DNA from: Foetidibacter luteolus
GTDB taxonomy: Bacteria > Bacteroidota > Bacteroidia > Chitinophagales > Chitinophagaceae
Assembly (NCBI RefSeq): GCF_009650435.1
Contig: NZ_VVIP01000040.1
Span: forward strand, 1 to 64,000
Length of the DNA: 64,000 nucleotides
Direction of reading: 5' to 3'
Made by a program: the position numbers and the translations under genes. The first letter of the stretch is position 1, and every line of letters starts with the position of its first letter. The notes beneath the pieces were generated by a model, which ran no database searches, had not been told where the DNA came from, and saw nothing but the letters and a program-made list of their open reading frames with translations. Below, one piece after another: positions 43,726 to 52,582 of the stretch.

Positions 43726-43878
43726 ATGTCATTACCGGTAAATAATAAAAAAGGCGAAAGCAAAGGAAGTAAAGGGCCTAAAAACCAGGCTGGTGGTTCT
43801 AAGTTTATCAAAACATCATCCAAGCAGGCCAATGTAACCAAGAAAATAAGAAGCACCGGCGCCAACCGTGGCAGCTAA
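43726..43878 (+). CDS. Small basic Lys/Gly/Ser-rich protein
   Basis: 50 residues: MSLPVNNKKGESKGSKGPKN at the start and KKIRSTGANRGS at the end. Very basic and disordered in composition, similar in style to small proteins found in many Bacteroidota; nucleic-acid or ribosome association is possible but unproven. An upstream in-frame ATG at 43689 lies before the -7 box, so the start at 43726 is preferred. Confidence 0.6.
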   Translation: MSLPVNNKKGESKGSKGPKNQAGGSKFIKTSSKQANVTKKIRSTGANRGS

Positions 43879-43886
43879 ATAACAAA

Positions 43887-44654
43887 TTACCTGTGGCGTT
43901 TATCGTACCAGGTGCTTACCGGCTCCGATTGCCAGTATTGCAGCGTTTCCACATTCATAATGGTTAGCCTGCCGCTGTGCCCGGCGCCGGTATCTATATT
44001 AAAAATATTGGCGGCGTGCATGGGTTTGTCAGTATTCCAATAGAGTGTATTGGTATGGCCTATGAATATATGGTTAAAGCCGGTTGCCATGTGAAACTGG
44101 CCCGCAGATAAATCTCCTCTTGCGCTTGCTTTCCAGGAGAGGGCTTCGTTCCATAGGTCCCTGTCCCAGTAGTACAAAAAAGGCGTTTGCCCCTTAAATG
44201 CCTGTCGCCTGTCGAAGCCGCCGTGTACAAAGCAATTATTGTTATCGTCTATGTAATAGAGGTGCTGTTTCCTGAAAAAACTATGATGGGTTTCCGGTAT
44301 GTCAGCAGGGTTTAGTGTAGTGGTATAGCCCTGCCGGCTGCTGAGGATGACTTCTTTTTTACCTGCCTGCCGCAGGTACGACATGGCTGTGGCTTTTCCG
44401 CCCTGCGCCCAGGCCTGCGGGTGAAACCCCGTTTCCAAAAAGTGGCTCATCCATTCATCATGGTTGCCTTTTAAAGCGATAAGGTTAGGTATCTTCAGTA
44501 ATTCTTCCACGCATTCAAACACTTCATCATAGCCGTCTGCCACGTCGCCCAACTGTATTAAAGTGTCGTTACTGTAATCGAAATTCACCAGTTCAAGGCA
44601 TTGCAGCAGGGCCTTGTGTGTACCATGTATGTCGCCCATTACAAATGTTCTCAT
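43887..44654 (-). CDS. PPP-family metallophosphatase (Ser/Thr phosphatase/ApaH-like)
   Basis: 255 residues. GDIHGTHKAL, GDVADGYDEV and GNHDEW are the three metal-binding motifs of PPP phosphatases, followed by FVHGGFD and IGHTNT with the remaining histidines. Substrates may be phosphoproteins or dinucleoside polyphosphates. Its stop codon faces the small basic protein gene at a distance of eight bases. Confidence 0.87.
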   Translation of the reverse strand: MRTFVMGDIHGTHKALLQCLELVNFDYSNDTLIQLGDVADGYDEVFECVEELLKIPNLIALKGNHDEWMSHFLETGFHPQAWAQGGKATAMSYLRQAGKKEVILSSRQGYTTTLNPADIPETHHSFFRKQHLYYIDDNNNCFVHGGFDRRQAFKGQTPFLYYWDRDLWNEALSWKASARGDLSAGQFHMATGFNHIFIGHTNTLYWNTDKPMHAANIFNIDTGAGHSGRLTIMNVETLQYWQSEPVSTWYDKRHR

Positions 44655-44864
44655 GCCAAAGCAGTTAATTGCTTGAAGGATGCAAAATAAGCACTTACAA
44701 ACAACTTTGGTCGCGTTTTTAATGGTAAATGACTAAAGGTTTTTTGAAGGAACAAGGGTTGTGTACATACTTATGCTAATTCTAAAAGCTACTTTATGTC
44801 AAATAGTGTATTTACGGCCAATCACATCGTATTTATAACCACGCTTGCTTAAGGCGCTGCCCAC

Positions 44865-44996
44865 AGAAAAAGCAGCCTGCTGCACTTTTGGGTGAGGGAT
44901 TGAAGCGGATACCCCGGTGAGGCCATCGCAGCCCGGCTTTTGTGCCGGAGTATGAGCGGAAAGCCCGACCCCTTGCGATAGCTTGGGGGCACCCCC
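44865..44996 (-). repeat. Family B dispersed repeat, inverted copy
   Basis: Inverted copy from GCAGCCTGCTGCAC and GGGTGAGGGATTGAAGCGG to GCTTGGGGGCACCCCC. It occupies the 405-bp gap between two divergent genes, in which nothing else but a 14-bp palindrome (45036-45049, TATATTGCAATATA) was seen. Confidence 0.8.
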
Positions 44997-45059
44997 AAAA
45001 GAACTGTATTGTGGCTGCTTTGCCGGCCAATGCATTATATTGCAATATATCCCCTGTTT

Positions 45060-46388
45060 ATGAAGAAAAACACCATGTTACTACTGCTATGCCTGTGCGC
45101 ATCATTGTTAAATGCGCAGGTACTTAACCTGCGGCAGCAGGCAAAAGTTATCAATGATATACTTAATGACCGCCTAAGCAACCTGTTGCCTGCGCTGATG
45201 GACAAACACAACATTGACATGTGGGTAATTGTAAGCCGCGAGTACAATGAAGACCCTGTTTTAAAAACCATGCTGCCCGCTGAATGGTTGAATGCAAGAA
45301 GAAGAACGATATTGGTGTTTTACAGGAACGCGGGAAAGAACCTTTTTGAAAAACTGGCGGTAGCCCGCTACAATGTGGGCGACAGTATTACTGCCGCATG
45401 GGATATGAAACGCTACCCCGACCAGTGGGACGCACTGGCCTACCTGGTTAATGAGCGCAAGCCGGCAAAAATTGCTTTGAACATTTCTACGGATTTTGGC
45501 CATGCAGACGGGCTTGACCATACCGACTACCTGGAAATGCTGCAGCACCTGCCTGCAGAAACCAAAAGCAAAATAATTTCAGCGGAGCAACTGGCCGTAG
45601 CCTGGCTGGAAACAAGAACACAACGCGAAATGCAAATTTACCCGCAGCTTATAAGCATAACCCATAAAATTATTGAAGAGGGTTTTTCAGAAAACGTAAT
45701 TACGCCGGGCATTACCACCACTACCGATCTTGTATGGTGGTTTAGGCAAAAGCTAAATGATATGGGCCTGGCAACCTGGTTTCATCCGTCAGTATCCATA
45801 CAGCGTGATGACAGTGCCGTATTCGACCACCTGAAAAGCTTTTCTAAGAATGCTGCCGCGGAAACCATTATACCCGGCGACTTGCTGCATGTTGATTTTG
45901 GCATTACCTACCTGCGGCTTAATACCGATGTACAGGAACATGCGTATATATTGCGACCGGGTGAGGAAGATGTGCCTGCCGGTATTAAAAAAGCATTTGC
46001 CGCGGCCAACCGCCTGCAGGATATATTAACGGCGCAGTTTAAAGCTGGCAATACGGGCAATCAAATGCTGGCAGCGGCATTGCAGCAGGCACGGTCAGAG
46101 GGGTTAAAACCAACTATTTACACACACCCGCTGGGTTATCATGGCCATGCCGCTGGCCCCACTATTGGCATGTGGGATATGCAGGGCGGCGTGCCCGGCA
46201 GCGGTGATTACCCATTGCACTATAACACCGCTTACTCCATTGAGTTAAATGCGGCCACCCATGTGCCTGAATGGAACAAGGAAATACGCATTATGCTGGA
46301 AGAAGATGGATATTTTGACAAAGCTGGGTTCAGGTACATTAATGGCAGGCAAAAAGAAATTTACCTGGTGCCAAGGGTAAGGGAGTGA
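45060..46388 (+). CDS. Exported M24 family metallopeptidase (Xaa-Pro aminopeptidase-like)
   Basis: 442 residues with a signal peptide (MKKNTMLLLLCLCASLLNAQ). An N-terminal creatinase-like domain (HNIDMWVIVSREYNEDPVLK) leads to the pita-bread domain: LLHVDFGITYLRLNTDVQEH with the two metal aspartates in modified spacing, HPLGYHGHAAGP with a metal His, and SIELNAATHVPEW and MLEEDG with the metal glutamates. Periplasmic peptidase cutting N-terminal residues before proline is the family expectation. The frame opens at 45009 but ATG at 45060 gives the signal peptide. Confidence 0.82.
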   Translation: MKKNTMLLLLCLCASLLNAQVLNLRQQAKVINDILNDRLSNLLPALMDKHNIDMWVIVSREYNEDPVLKTMLPAEWLNARRRTILVFYRNAGKNLFEKLAVARYNVGDSITAAWDMKRYPDQWDALAYLVNERKPAKIALNISTDFGHADGLDHTDYLEMLQHLPAETKSKIISAEQLAVAWLETRTQREMQIYPQLISITHKIIEEGFSENVITPGITTTTDLVWWFRQKLNDMGLATWFHPSVSIQRDDSAVFDHLKSFSKNAAAETIIPGDLLHVDFGITYLRLNTDVQEHAYILRPGEEDVPAGIKKAFAAANRLQDILTAQFKAGNTGNQMLAAALQQARSEGLKPTIYTHPLGYHGHAAGPTIGMWDMQGGVPGSGDYPLHYNTAYSIELNAATHVPEWNKEIRIMLEEDGYFDKAGFRYINGRQKEIYLVPRVRE

Positions 46389-46494
46389 ATGTTGCACAAG
46401 GAACAAAGAGTGTAGAATGGCGAAAGAAGACACCCACTCACCGTAAAATTTTCTGTTCACTAAATCTTTCTAAATCCGCTTTTTAAATCACCCT

Positions 46495-46502
46495 TAGATT
46501 TG
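46495..46502 (+). promoter_or_regulatory. Candidate sdaA -7 promoter box
   Basis: TAGATTTG matches TAnnTTTG, placing the start about 12 bases before the ATG at 46520. Confidence 0.45.
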
Positions 46503-46519
46503 TGGCTTAAATTAAATCT

Positions 46520-47950
46520 ATGCCGCACGAAGCCATTTCCGCTTTTGACATGTTTAAGATAGGCGTGGGGCCATCCAGTTCGCATACACTGGGACCATGG
46601 AAGGCGGCGCTGCGTTTTGTGCATACCATAGAAACAAATTATACTGGAACTTCACTGCAATCTGTTACTGTGCTGTTGTATGGCTCACTTGCCAAAACCG
46701 GCAAAGGGCATGGAACAGATATAGCAGTATTGATGGGGCTTTGCGGAGAAAACCCGGAAACCATAGATGTAGATTCCATTACACCAAAAGTTAAGGCCAT
46801 TACAACAAACAAACAGATACTTATCGGTGGTGGTAAACCGGTGGCCTATGACCCGCTGACAAACCTTCAATTCCTGTTTACAGAAACCTTGCCTTTTCAC
46901 CCCAACGGCATTAGTTTTTTGGCAGCTTTTTCCAATGGCGAAACCATCAGCGAAACCTATTATTCCATAGGCGGCGGTTTTGTGGTAAAGGAAGGAGAGG
47001 GACAAAGCAGCAAAGACGCCGTGCAACTGCCTTTTCCTATCAATACGGCGAATGATTTATTGCACTGGTGTATTAAAACGGGCTTTGCCATTTATGAAGT
47101 AGTGATGGAAAATGAGAATGCCTGGCGAAGCGATGCCGACACTAAAAAGGGCATGCTGCGCATTTGGCACACCATGCGGGATTGCACTTACCGTGGCTGC
47201 CACAACCGTGGCGAACTGCCCGGTGGCCTGCATGTAAGGCGGCGTGCGGCAGACCTTAACAAAAAACTATTGTGTGGTGAAACCCATTACACCAACTACG
47301 ACGAATGGCTTCAACTGATACGTGACAAAGGCAACAGCTTTCAATACATCCTGGATTGGGTAAGTTGTTTTGCGCTGGCCGTTAACGAAGAAAACGCCTC
47401 TTTTGGCCGGGTGGTAACAGCACCCACTAACGGCGCCGCAGGCGTTATACCCGCCGTGCTGCAATATTTTATCTGCTTTTGCAATGGCTACGATGATGAA
47501 AAGATTATCCGTTTTCTGCTAACCGCCGCCGAAATAGGCAGCATTTTTAAAAAGGGGGCTACCATTTCCGCCGCTATGGGCGGTTGCCAGGCCGAAATAG
47601 GCGTATCGTCTGCCATGGCTGCCGCAGCATTAACAGAAAGTCTTGGCGGTACGCAAAAGCAGGCCATGATGGCCGCCGAAATTGCCATGGAGCACCACCT
47701 GGGCCTTACTTGCGACCCCGTGGCCGGACTGGTACAGGTGCCCTGTATAGAACGCAATACCATGGGCGCCATTAAAGCTATTACTGCTTCTCAGCTTGCT
47801 CTGCAAAGTGCCCCTGATTATGCCAAGGTATCCCTGGATAATGTTATTAAAACCATGTGGAATACCGCACTTGACATGAACAGCAAATACAAAGAAACCG
47901 CCGACGGCGGCCTGGCCGTAGCCATACCCATTAGCTTAAGTGAATGCTAA
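46520..47950 (+). CDS. sdaA: L-serine ammonia-lyase, iron-sulfur dependent, single chain
   Basis: 476 residues combining the beta (about 1-160: [19 protein letters not shown]) and alpha (about 190-470) domains in one chain. Cluster cysteines are in [17 protein letters not shown] and VPCIERNT, and [16 protein letters not shown] is the conserved substrate-side loop. It converts L-serine to pyruvate and ammonia with a 4Fe-4S cluster acting as Lewis acid. Monocistronic, with a family A repeat downstream. Confidence 0.94.
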   Translation: MPHEAISAFDMFKIGVGPSSSHTLGPWKAALRFVHTIETNYTGTSLQSVTVLLYGSLAKTGKGHGTDIAVLMGLCGENPETIDVDSITPKVKAITTNKQILIGGGKPVAYDPLTNLQFLFTETLPFHPNGISFLAAFSNGETISETYYSIGGGFVVKEGEGQSSKDAVQLPFPINTANDLLHWCIKTGFAIYEVVMENENAWRSDADTKKGMLRIWHTMRDCTYRGCHNRGELPGGLHVRRRAADLNKKLLCGETHYTNYDEWLQLIRDKGNSFQYILDWVSCFALAVNEENASFGRVVTAPTNGAAGVIPAVLQYFICFCNGYDDEKIIRFLLTAAEIGSIFKKGATISAAMGGCQAEIGVSSAMAAAALTESLGGTQKQAMMAAEIAMEHHLGLTCDPVAGLVQVPCIERNTMGAIKAITASQLALQSAPDYAKVSLDNVIKTMWNTALDMNSKYKETADGGLAVAIPISLSEC

Positions 47951-47959
47951 AACAAAAAA

Positions 47960-48040
47960 TTTTATGGCCCGGACTATATGGCTACTATGAGGCTTTGGTT
48001 GTGTCACTCACTTGTACGCCTTGTCCTCTACTCTGCAATG
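47960..48040 (+). repeat. Family A repeat (subtype 2), copy 12
   Basis: ATGGCCCGGACTATATGGCT, then GGTTGTGTCACTCACTTGTA. It lies between sdaA and the carboxylase gene, both on the plus strand. Confidence 0.65.
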
Positions 48041-48119
48041 TGCATCATCAAAACAGGTTATAGGCACCTCAATAATTCCAATCAATTTCCCAAAGCATTT
48101 CTTGCAGGCTTTAATCTTC

Positions 48120-48127
48120 TATATTTG
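48120..48127 (+). promoter_or_regulatory. Candidate -7 promoter box for the carboxylase gene
   Basis: TATATTTG matches TAnnTTTG, with a TTG at 48102-48104 (15-base gap, short of the usual 19). Predicted start about 14 bases before ATG 48148. Confidence 0.48.
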
Positions 48128-48147
48128 TCGCACTAACGAGTGTAAGT

Positions 48148-49782
48148 ATGAGTACAGATTTTAACCGTAACGAAGAGTGGATGAAGCAACTGCTAAGCGA
48201 ACAACGCCAGCGGTTAGACAAAATAATGTTAGGCGGCGGCCAAAAAGCCATAGACAAGCAACACCAAAAAAATAAACTAACAGCAAGGGAACGCATTGCT
48301 TACCTGTGTGACGAGGATAAACCATTTACTGAGATTGGCGCTTTTGCGGGTTATGAAATGTATGCGGAACAGGGCGGTTGCCCAGCCGGTGGAACTGTAG
48401 CAGGCATCGGTTACGTTAGTGGCCGGCAATGTGTAATACTTGCCAACGACCAAACCGTTAAAGCTGGCGCATGGTTTCCCATAACCGGTAAAAAAAACCT
48501 GCGCATGCAGGAAATAGCCATGGAAAACAGGTTGCCGGTAATTTACCTGGTTGACAGTGCCGGTGTATTTCTTCCGCTGCAGGATGAAATTTTTCCTGAC
48601 AAGGAGCATTTTGGCCGTGTATTCCGCAACAATGCCCGCATGAGTGCCATGGGCATTACACAGATTGCTGCTGTAATGGGCGCCTGTGTGGCCGGTGGGG
48701 CTTACCTGCCTATTATGAGCGATGAAACCCTGATGGTAAACGGCGCCGGCAGCATCTACCTGGCCGGGCCATATCTTGTTAAAGCCGCCATTGGAGAAGA
48801 TACCGATAATGAAACCCTGGGCGGGGCTGTTACGCATACGGAAATAAGCGGCATTGCAGATTACAAATTTGATACGGAACAGGCCTGTCTTGACCACATA
48901 AAGAAAATAATGCACAAGCTGGGAAGCAGTAAAACAGCAGGTTTTAACAGGATTGAACCGCTGGCCCCTGCCAAAGACCCGCAGGAGCTGTATGGCCTGA
49001 TGCACGTAAACAATGCCCGGCCTTATGATGTAGTGGAAATAATTGAACGCATAGCCGATGCAGAGCATGGCGGTACGGGAAAGTCATCTTTTATACAGTT
49101 TAAGGAAGATTACGGTAAAACCATTGTTTGCGGCTATGCAAGAATTGATGGTTGGTCTGCTGGTATTGTAGCCAACCAGCGCCTGATTGTTAAAACCAAA
49201 AAGGGCGAGATGCAGATGGGTGGCGTATTGTATAATGACAGCAGCGATAAAGTGGCCAGGTTTATATTGAACTGCAACCAGAAGAAAATTCCGCTGGTAT
49301 TTTTGCAGGATGTAACAGGTTTTATGGTAGGCAGCCGCAGCGAGCATGCGGGTATTATTAAAGACGGCGCCAAGCTGGTAAACGCCGTAGCCAACAGCGT
49401 GGTGCCTAAAATAACCATTATAACCGGTAACAGTTTCGGGGCCGGCAATTATGCCATGTGTGGCAAGGCTTACGATCCCCGGTTCATATATGCATGGCCC
49501 AGCGCCAAAATAGCGGTAATGGGCGGCGACCAGGCTGCGAAAACTTTGCTGCAAATACAGGTTGCCGGTAAGGAAACAACAGAAGCGGAGCAACAGGCAT
49601 TGCTTGAAAACATTAAATCCCGCTACGATAAACAAACCACGCCTTATTACGCCGCAGCCCGTTTATGGGTAGATGATATTATTGACCCTCTGCAAACAAG
49701 GGAACGCATTAGTGAAGGTATTGCTGCGGCTAACCTTAACCCGGATGTAGAGGTGTTGAAGAGCGGTGTGTGGCAGGTGTAG
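48148..49782 (+). CDS. Acyl-CoA carboxylase, carboxyltransferase (beta) subunit
   Basis: 544 residues of the propionyl/methylcrotonyl-CoA carboxyltransferase family with two crotonase-like halves. LTARERIAYLCDED, DSAGVFLPLQDEIFPDKEHF, GACVAGGAYLPIMSDE and GNSFGAGNYAMCGKAYDPRF are typical, and the DSAG/FPD-HFGR segment favours the methylcrotonyl-CoA branch over propionyl-CoA. It transfers carboxyl groups from carboxybiotin to an acyl-CoA. The biotin carboxylase/BCCP partner is not in the window. The last codons and stop (CAG GTG TAG) form part of a 13-bp sequence repeated exactly at 51462. Confidence 0.88.
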   Translation: MSTDFNRNEEWMKQLLSEQRQRLDKIMLGGGQKAIDKQHQKNKLTARERIAYLCDEDKPFTEIGAFAGYEMYAEQGGCPAGGTVAGIGYVSGRQCVILANDQTVKAGAWFPITGKKNLRMQEIAMENRLPVIYLVDSAGVFLPLQDEIFPDKEHFGRVFRNNARMSAMGITQIAAVMGACVAGGAYLPIMSDETLMVNGAGSIYLAGPYLVKAAIGEDTDNETLGGAVTHTEISGIADYKFDTEQACLDHIKKIMHKLGSSKTAGFNRIEPLAPAKDPQELYGLMHVNNARPYDVVEIIERIADAEHGGTGKSSFIQFKEDYGKTIVCGYARIDGWSAGIVANQRLIVKTKKGEMQMGGVLYNDSSDKVARFILNCNQKKIPLVFLQDVTGFMVGSRSEHAGIIKDGAKLVNAVANSVVPKITIITGNSFGAGNYAMCGKAYDPRFIYAWPSAKIAVMGGDQAAKTLLQIQVAGKETTEAEQQALLENIKSRYDKQTTPYYAAARLWVDDIIDPLQTRERISEGIAAANLNPDVEVLKSGVWQV

Positions 49783-49784
49783 AA
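49772..49784 (+). repeat. 13-bp direct repeat, left copy (putative insertion boundary)
   Basis: GGCAGGTGTAGAA covers the last two codons and the stop of the carboxylase gene. The same 13 bases recur at 51462-51474, on the other side of the AT-rich ATPase/Toprim-like pair. Confidence 0.75.
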
Positions 49785-49827
49785 AATTGTGCATTTTAGA
49801 AGTCAGTATCTTACAAAATGTAATAAC

Positions 49828-49835
49828 TATTTTTG
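49828..49835 (+). promoter_or_regulatory. Candidate -7 promoter box of the ATPase/Toprim-like pair
   Basis: TATTTTTG matches TAnnTTTG and lies 17 bases before the ATG at 49852. This suggests that the cassette has its own promoter. Confidence 0.45.
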
Positions 49836-49851
49836 TTGCAAAGTTTCTTAA

Positions 49852-50901
49852 ATGATAAATCATATAAATCCACTTATAATAAAGAATTACAAATCAATCA
49901 AGAAGCTTGAACTATCATGTAACCGGATAAATGTCCTGATAGGAGAGCCTAATTCTGGAAAATCGAATATTCTGGAAGCGCTTGATGTTTCTTATTTGTC
50001 GTGGATGCTGGGAGCTAATGAGACTAACAGAAAAGAGGGGAGGGAGCTAATTGATATCCAGAAGTTTTTTAGAGTACAAAGTGCATCGGATCTCTTTCAC
50101 TTGGGGAATTTGCAGCATTCGATTGAAATATTGCATCCTGGGTTCTCAATCAATACTTACTTGAAGTATAATGCTGAAGAAGATAAAAACTATTTTGAGT
50201 GGAGTACCTCGAACGGTTCGGAAACTTTGTTCCAAAAAGATTTTTCGGTAGTAGATCCAATGCAATTTTTTGCTTCACCTATTAAGCCTTTTAGATATCA
50301 AAGTAATATTGAGTTTCACGACTCAGGTAATTATTTTTATAATCTAATGCCACCTTTCGGCAATAACCTTGCGAAGGTTATTTATCATAATGCTGACATG
50401 GTTAGTTTAGCAAAAACCTTTGCAAAAGAAAACGGCTTTGAATTTAACCTTGATAAGTCAACCGAAACTATAAATATCCAGTTGAGGCTTGGGGATGGGT
50501 TGGTTTATACATTGTCTTATGAAGCATTAGCTGACACATTTAAAAGGATGCTGTTTTACATCGCTGCAGTAAGGCATAATAATGCTTCTGTTATTACTTT
50601 GGATGAACCTGATACACACGCATTTCCTCCTTATGTAAGCTTTCTTGCAGATGAAATAATTAAGAACAATAATTCCCAGTTTTTTATTGCTACGCATAAT
50701 CCATATCTGTTAAATACACTTATAGAGAACACACCGGCAGGCGACTTGGGAGTATTTGTGTGCAGCTATGACAATAATGCCAGGAGTACACAGGCTAAAA
50801 AATTAACTGACTCAGATCTCTCAGAGCTTTTGGATTACGGAGTGGATATATTTTTCAACCTTAATAAGTACCTTGATGACAGTTTTGAATATCGTACCTG
50901 A
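49852..50901 (+). CDS. AAA-family ATPase (ABC/SMC-like, RloA/OLD-type)
   Basis: 349 residues. Walker A GEPNSGKSN at 31-39; a helical insert at about 45-215; YEALADTFKRMLFYIAAVRH, the signature helix of this ATPase group; Walker B VITLDEPDTH with D251/E252; and a switch histidine in IATHNPYLLN (H282). This is the compact AAA_21/AAA_15 type found in OLD, RloA and other defence ATPases, without a fused Toprim domain. Its end overlaps the next gene by 26 bases, pointing to coupled translation and a two-protein complex. AT-rich relative to neighbours and flanked by 13-bp direct repeats. Confidence 0.85.
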   Translation: MINHINPLIIKNYKSIKKLELSCNRINVLIGEPNSGKSNILEALDVSYLSWMLGANETNRKEGRELIDIQKFFRVQSASDLFHLGNLQHSIEILHPGFSINTYLKYNAEEDKNYFEWSTSNGSETLFQKDFSVVDPMQFFASPIKPFRYQSNIEFHDSGNYFYNLMPPFGNNLAKVIYHNADMVSLAKTFAKENGFEFNLDKSTETINIQLRLGDGLVYTLSYEALADTFKRMLFYIAAVRHNNASVITLDEPDTHAFPPYVSFLADEIIKNNNSQFFIATHNPYLLNTLIENTPAGDLGVFVCSYDNNARSTQAKKLTDSDLSELLDYGVDIFFNLNKYLDDSFEYRT

Positions 50902-51355
50902 ATGTTTTGTAGATACCCGTCTTGCAGAAATTGTCAGTCAGTCGGCTAAAAAATATAATCATCAGCATGGTCACGGTAATGTCGCAAGCAAAATGCAACT
51001 CACTCTTGCGGAGTCACCTGCTTTGGGGATTATTGATGAGGATACCACTAAGGTGAGAAAGGCTAACTATTTTTCTGACTTTATTCAGCTAAAGGATGAA
51101 TATTCGCTGAAGCTGAAAAAGCATCTACTTCGGGCGCATTACCTCATTGTTATCTGTCCGGCAATTGAAAAGTGGTTATTGCAGGCTGCATCAGGTGTAA
51201 ATGTAGATCCGGTTGCTTTTAACCTTCCCCATGAGTTAGCAGGCTTTGCCCAAATTTCAAAAGTTGATGATATTAGTAAGAATATCAATTTTTATAGGTT
51301 TGTGAAAGAACTTATCAGAAAAGAATCACCAGGCATTTTGACCCTAAAAAATTGA
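50876..51355 (+). CDS. Small Toprim/RloB-like protein, probable partner of the ATPase
   Basis: 159 residues from ATG 50876, inside the end of the ATPase frame. No family was recognised outright, but three motifs are in Toprim order: VPECFVD at 7-13 (like the Toprim VEGxxD, with Cys for Gly), IIDED at 52-56 (a DxD-type metal site), and PAIEKWLL at 95-102, which resembles the PcFExWLL motif of RloB-type proteins. A His-rich HQHGHGN lies at 29-35. Inference: a metal-dependent nuclease or its relic, working with the ATPase. It could also be an adaptor without activity. Confidence 0.6.
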   Translation: MTVLNIVPECFVDTRLAEIVSQSAKKYNHQHGHGNVASKMQLTLAESPALGIIDEDTTKVRKANYFSDFIQLKDEYSLKLKKHLLRAHYLIVICPAIEKWLLQAASGVNVDPVAFNLPHELAGFAQISKVDDISKNINFYRFVKELIRKESPGILTLKN

Positions 51356-51461
51356 ATTGAACAATTTAAGGTCGGTTCACTTTAAACTGTCTTGTAATCC
51401 ATTGTGGTACGCTATAGCTTTTCCCATTTTTTATATTGTTATTGATGGGATAAGATCAGCC

Positions 51462-51474
51462 GGCAGGTGTAGAA
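51462..51474 (+). repeat. 13-bp direct repeat, right copy (putative insertion boundary)
   Basis: Exact repeat of 49772-49784. It ends six bases before the stop codon of the convergent xylanase gene, so removing the cassette would leave two convergent genes almost touching. Confidence 0.75.
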
Positions 51475-51480
51475 GCAATG

Positions 51481-52563
51481 CTAAAACATAGTTACACTTT
51501 GGAAACTCTTTTTAGGTTGCCCCTGAGCGTTGAACAAATAGGGGTAGTTTTTCCTTTTTAGTTTCTGTTCCAGGAAGCTGTTGCCATCTTTTATCCCCCA
51601 TATTGTAACCCCGGTAATTTTGTCTTTATTGTTCCTGAACAGTTTAAACAGATCGCCAAATATCCTGGCCTGCTTATCACTCATGTTGGTGGAGAATGTA
51701 TCGGGAACCTTAAGCAATTTTTCAGGGGTTGACATGCGGTCGTAAACAGATATATCAAGTTCAGTTATTTGCACCTGTAGCCCCATGGCGGAGAAATTAC
51801 TAATAAAAGACTGCATTTCATCTTTGTCAAAACCGTCTATACCCAGGTGCCCCTGGATGCCTATACCATCAACAGGCACCCCTCTTTCTTTTAAGCGTTT
51901 CATTAGCCCGCCTATTTTCTTCATATGGGCTGCTGTATATATACCATCGTTATAAAAAAGGATTGCATCCGGGTCTGCCGCTTTCGCATAAAAAAAAGCG
52001 CTGTCAATATAATCTTCGCCTACACGGTTAAGCAGTGTATCGTTATCCCGCAAGGCTTCATTTACCACATCCCAGCAATATACTTTCCCCTTGTACCTGG
52101 AAACTTCGGCAGTAATATGGCTTTTCATTCTCGCAAGCAGCAATTCCCTGCCTGCAGGCTTCTTGTTTTCATCGAGCCAAAACCATCTTGGCATGTGTAT
52201 ATTGTAAACAAGGCAATGGCCCCTGATTTTGAGGTTATTTTGAACTGCAAAGTTAACCATACTGTCGGCCGGCGCCCAGTTGTATTCTTTCTCTTTTGCA
52301 TGGATGCGCATAGGCTGCATTACTTTTTTAGCGGTAATGGATGAGAACTGATCAGTTACCAGTTTTTGTATGGAAGTATCCCGCAACTCTTCAATGTCCA
52401 GCGCAACGCCAATAGGGAAATAATCTTTGTAAGCCTCTTTAAGTTTTTTTCCGCGCTGCAACATCGCGGTTGCGGATTGAGGTTGCGATGAGCATGAAGT
52501 GCACAGAAAAACAAATAGTATTACCGTAAGGCTATGTTTTAACGATAGAATGTTTTGTGACAT
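51481..52563 (-). CDS. GH10 endo-1,4-beta-xylanase-like lipoprotein
   Basis: 360 residues. Probable lipoprotein signal (LFVFLCTSC, C24). The GH10 barrel is recognisable: IRGHCLVYN, WDVVNEAL with the acid/base E169, LFYNDGIYT, GIGIQGHL and nucleophile E268 in VQITELDIS. Residues that normally hold xylose at the -2 subsite differ: the usual TxENxMK reads ITAKKVMQP, and the RGHxLVWH motif reads RGHCLVYN. It may therefore act on a different beta-glycan or be weakly active. Convergent with the ATPase cassette. Confidence 0.85.
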   Translation of the reverse strand: MSQNILSLKHSLTVILFVFLCTSCSSQPQSATAMLQRGKKLKEAYKDYFPIGVALDIEELRDTSIQKLVTDQFSSITAKKVMQPMRIHAKEKEYNWAPADSMVNFAVQNNLKIRGHCLVYNIHMPRWFWLDENKKPAGRELLLARMKSHITAEVSRYKGKVYCWDVVNEALRDNDTLLNRVGEDYIDSAFFYAKAADPDAILFYNDGIYTAAHMKKIGGLMKRLKERGVPVDGIGIQGHLGIDGFDKDEMQSFISNFSAMGLQVQITELDISVYDRMSTPEKLLKVPDTFSTNMSDKQARIFGDLFKLFRNNKDKITGVTIWGIKDGNSFLEQKLKRKNYPYLFNAQGQPKKSFQSVTMF

Positions 52564-52582
52564 ACAGATAGTTTAATCAAAA

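Larger units (their letters stand above)
49785..51461 (+). mobile_element. Putative inserted two-gene cassette
   Basis: The segment between the two 13-bp direct repeats holds exactly two overlapping genes, its own promoter box and a possible 3' hairpin. It is visibly AT-rich: 15 of 60 bases are G or C in the row beginning at 49861 and 23 of 60 in the row at 50581, against 32 of 60 in the carboxylase row at 49321. No integrase or transposase is present, so any mobility would have been provided in trans. The insertion reading is an inference. Confidence 0.55.
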
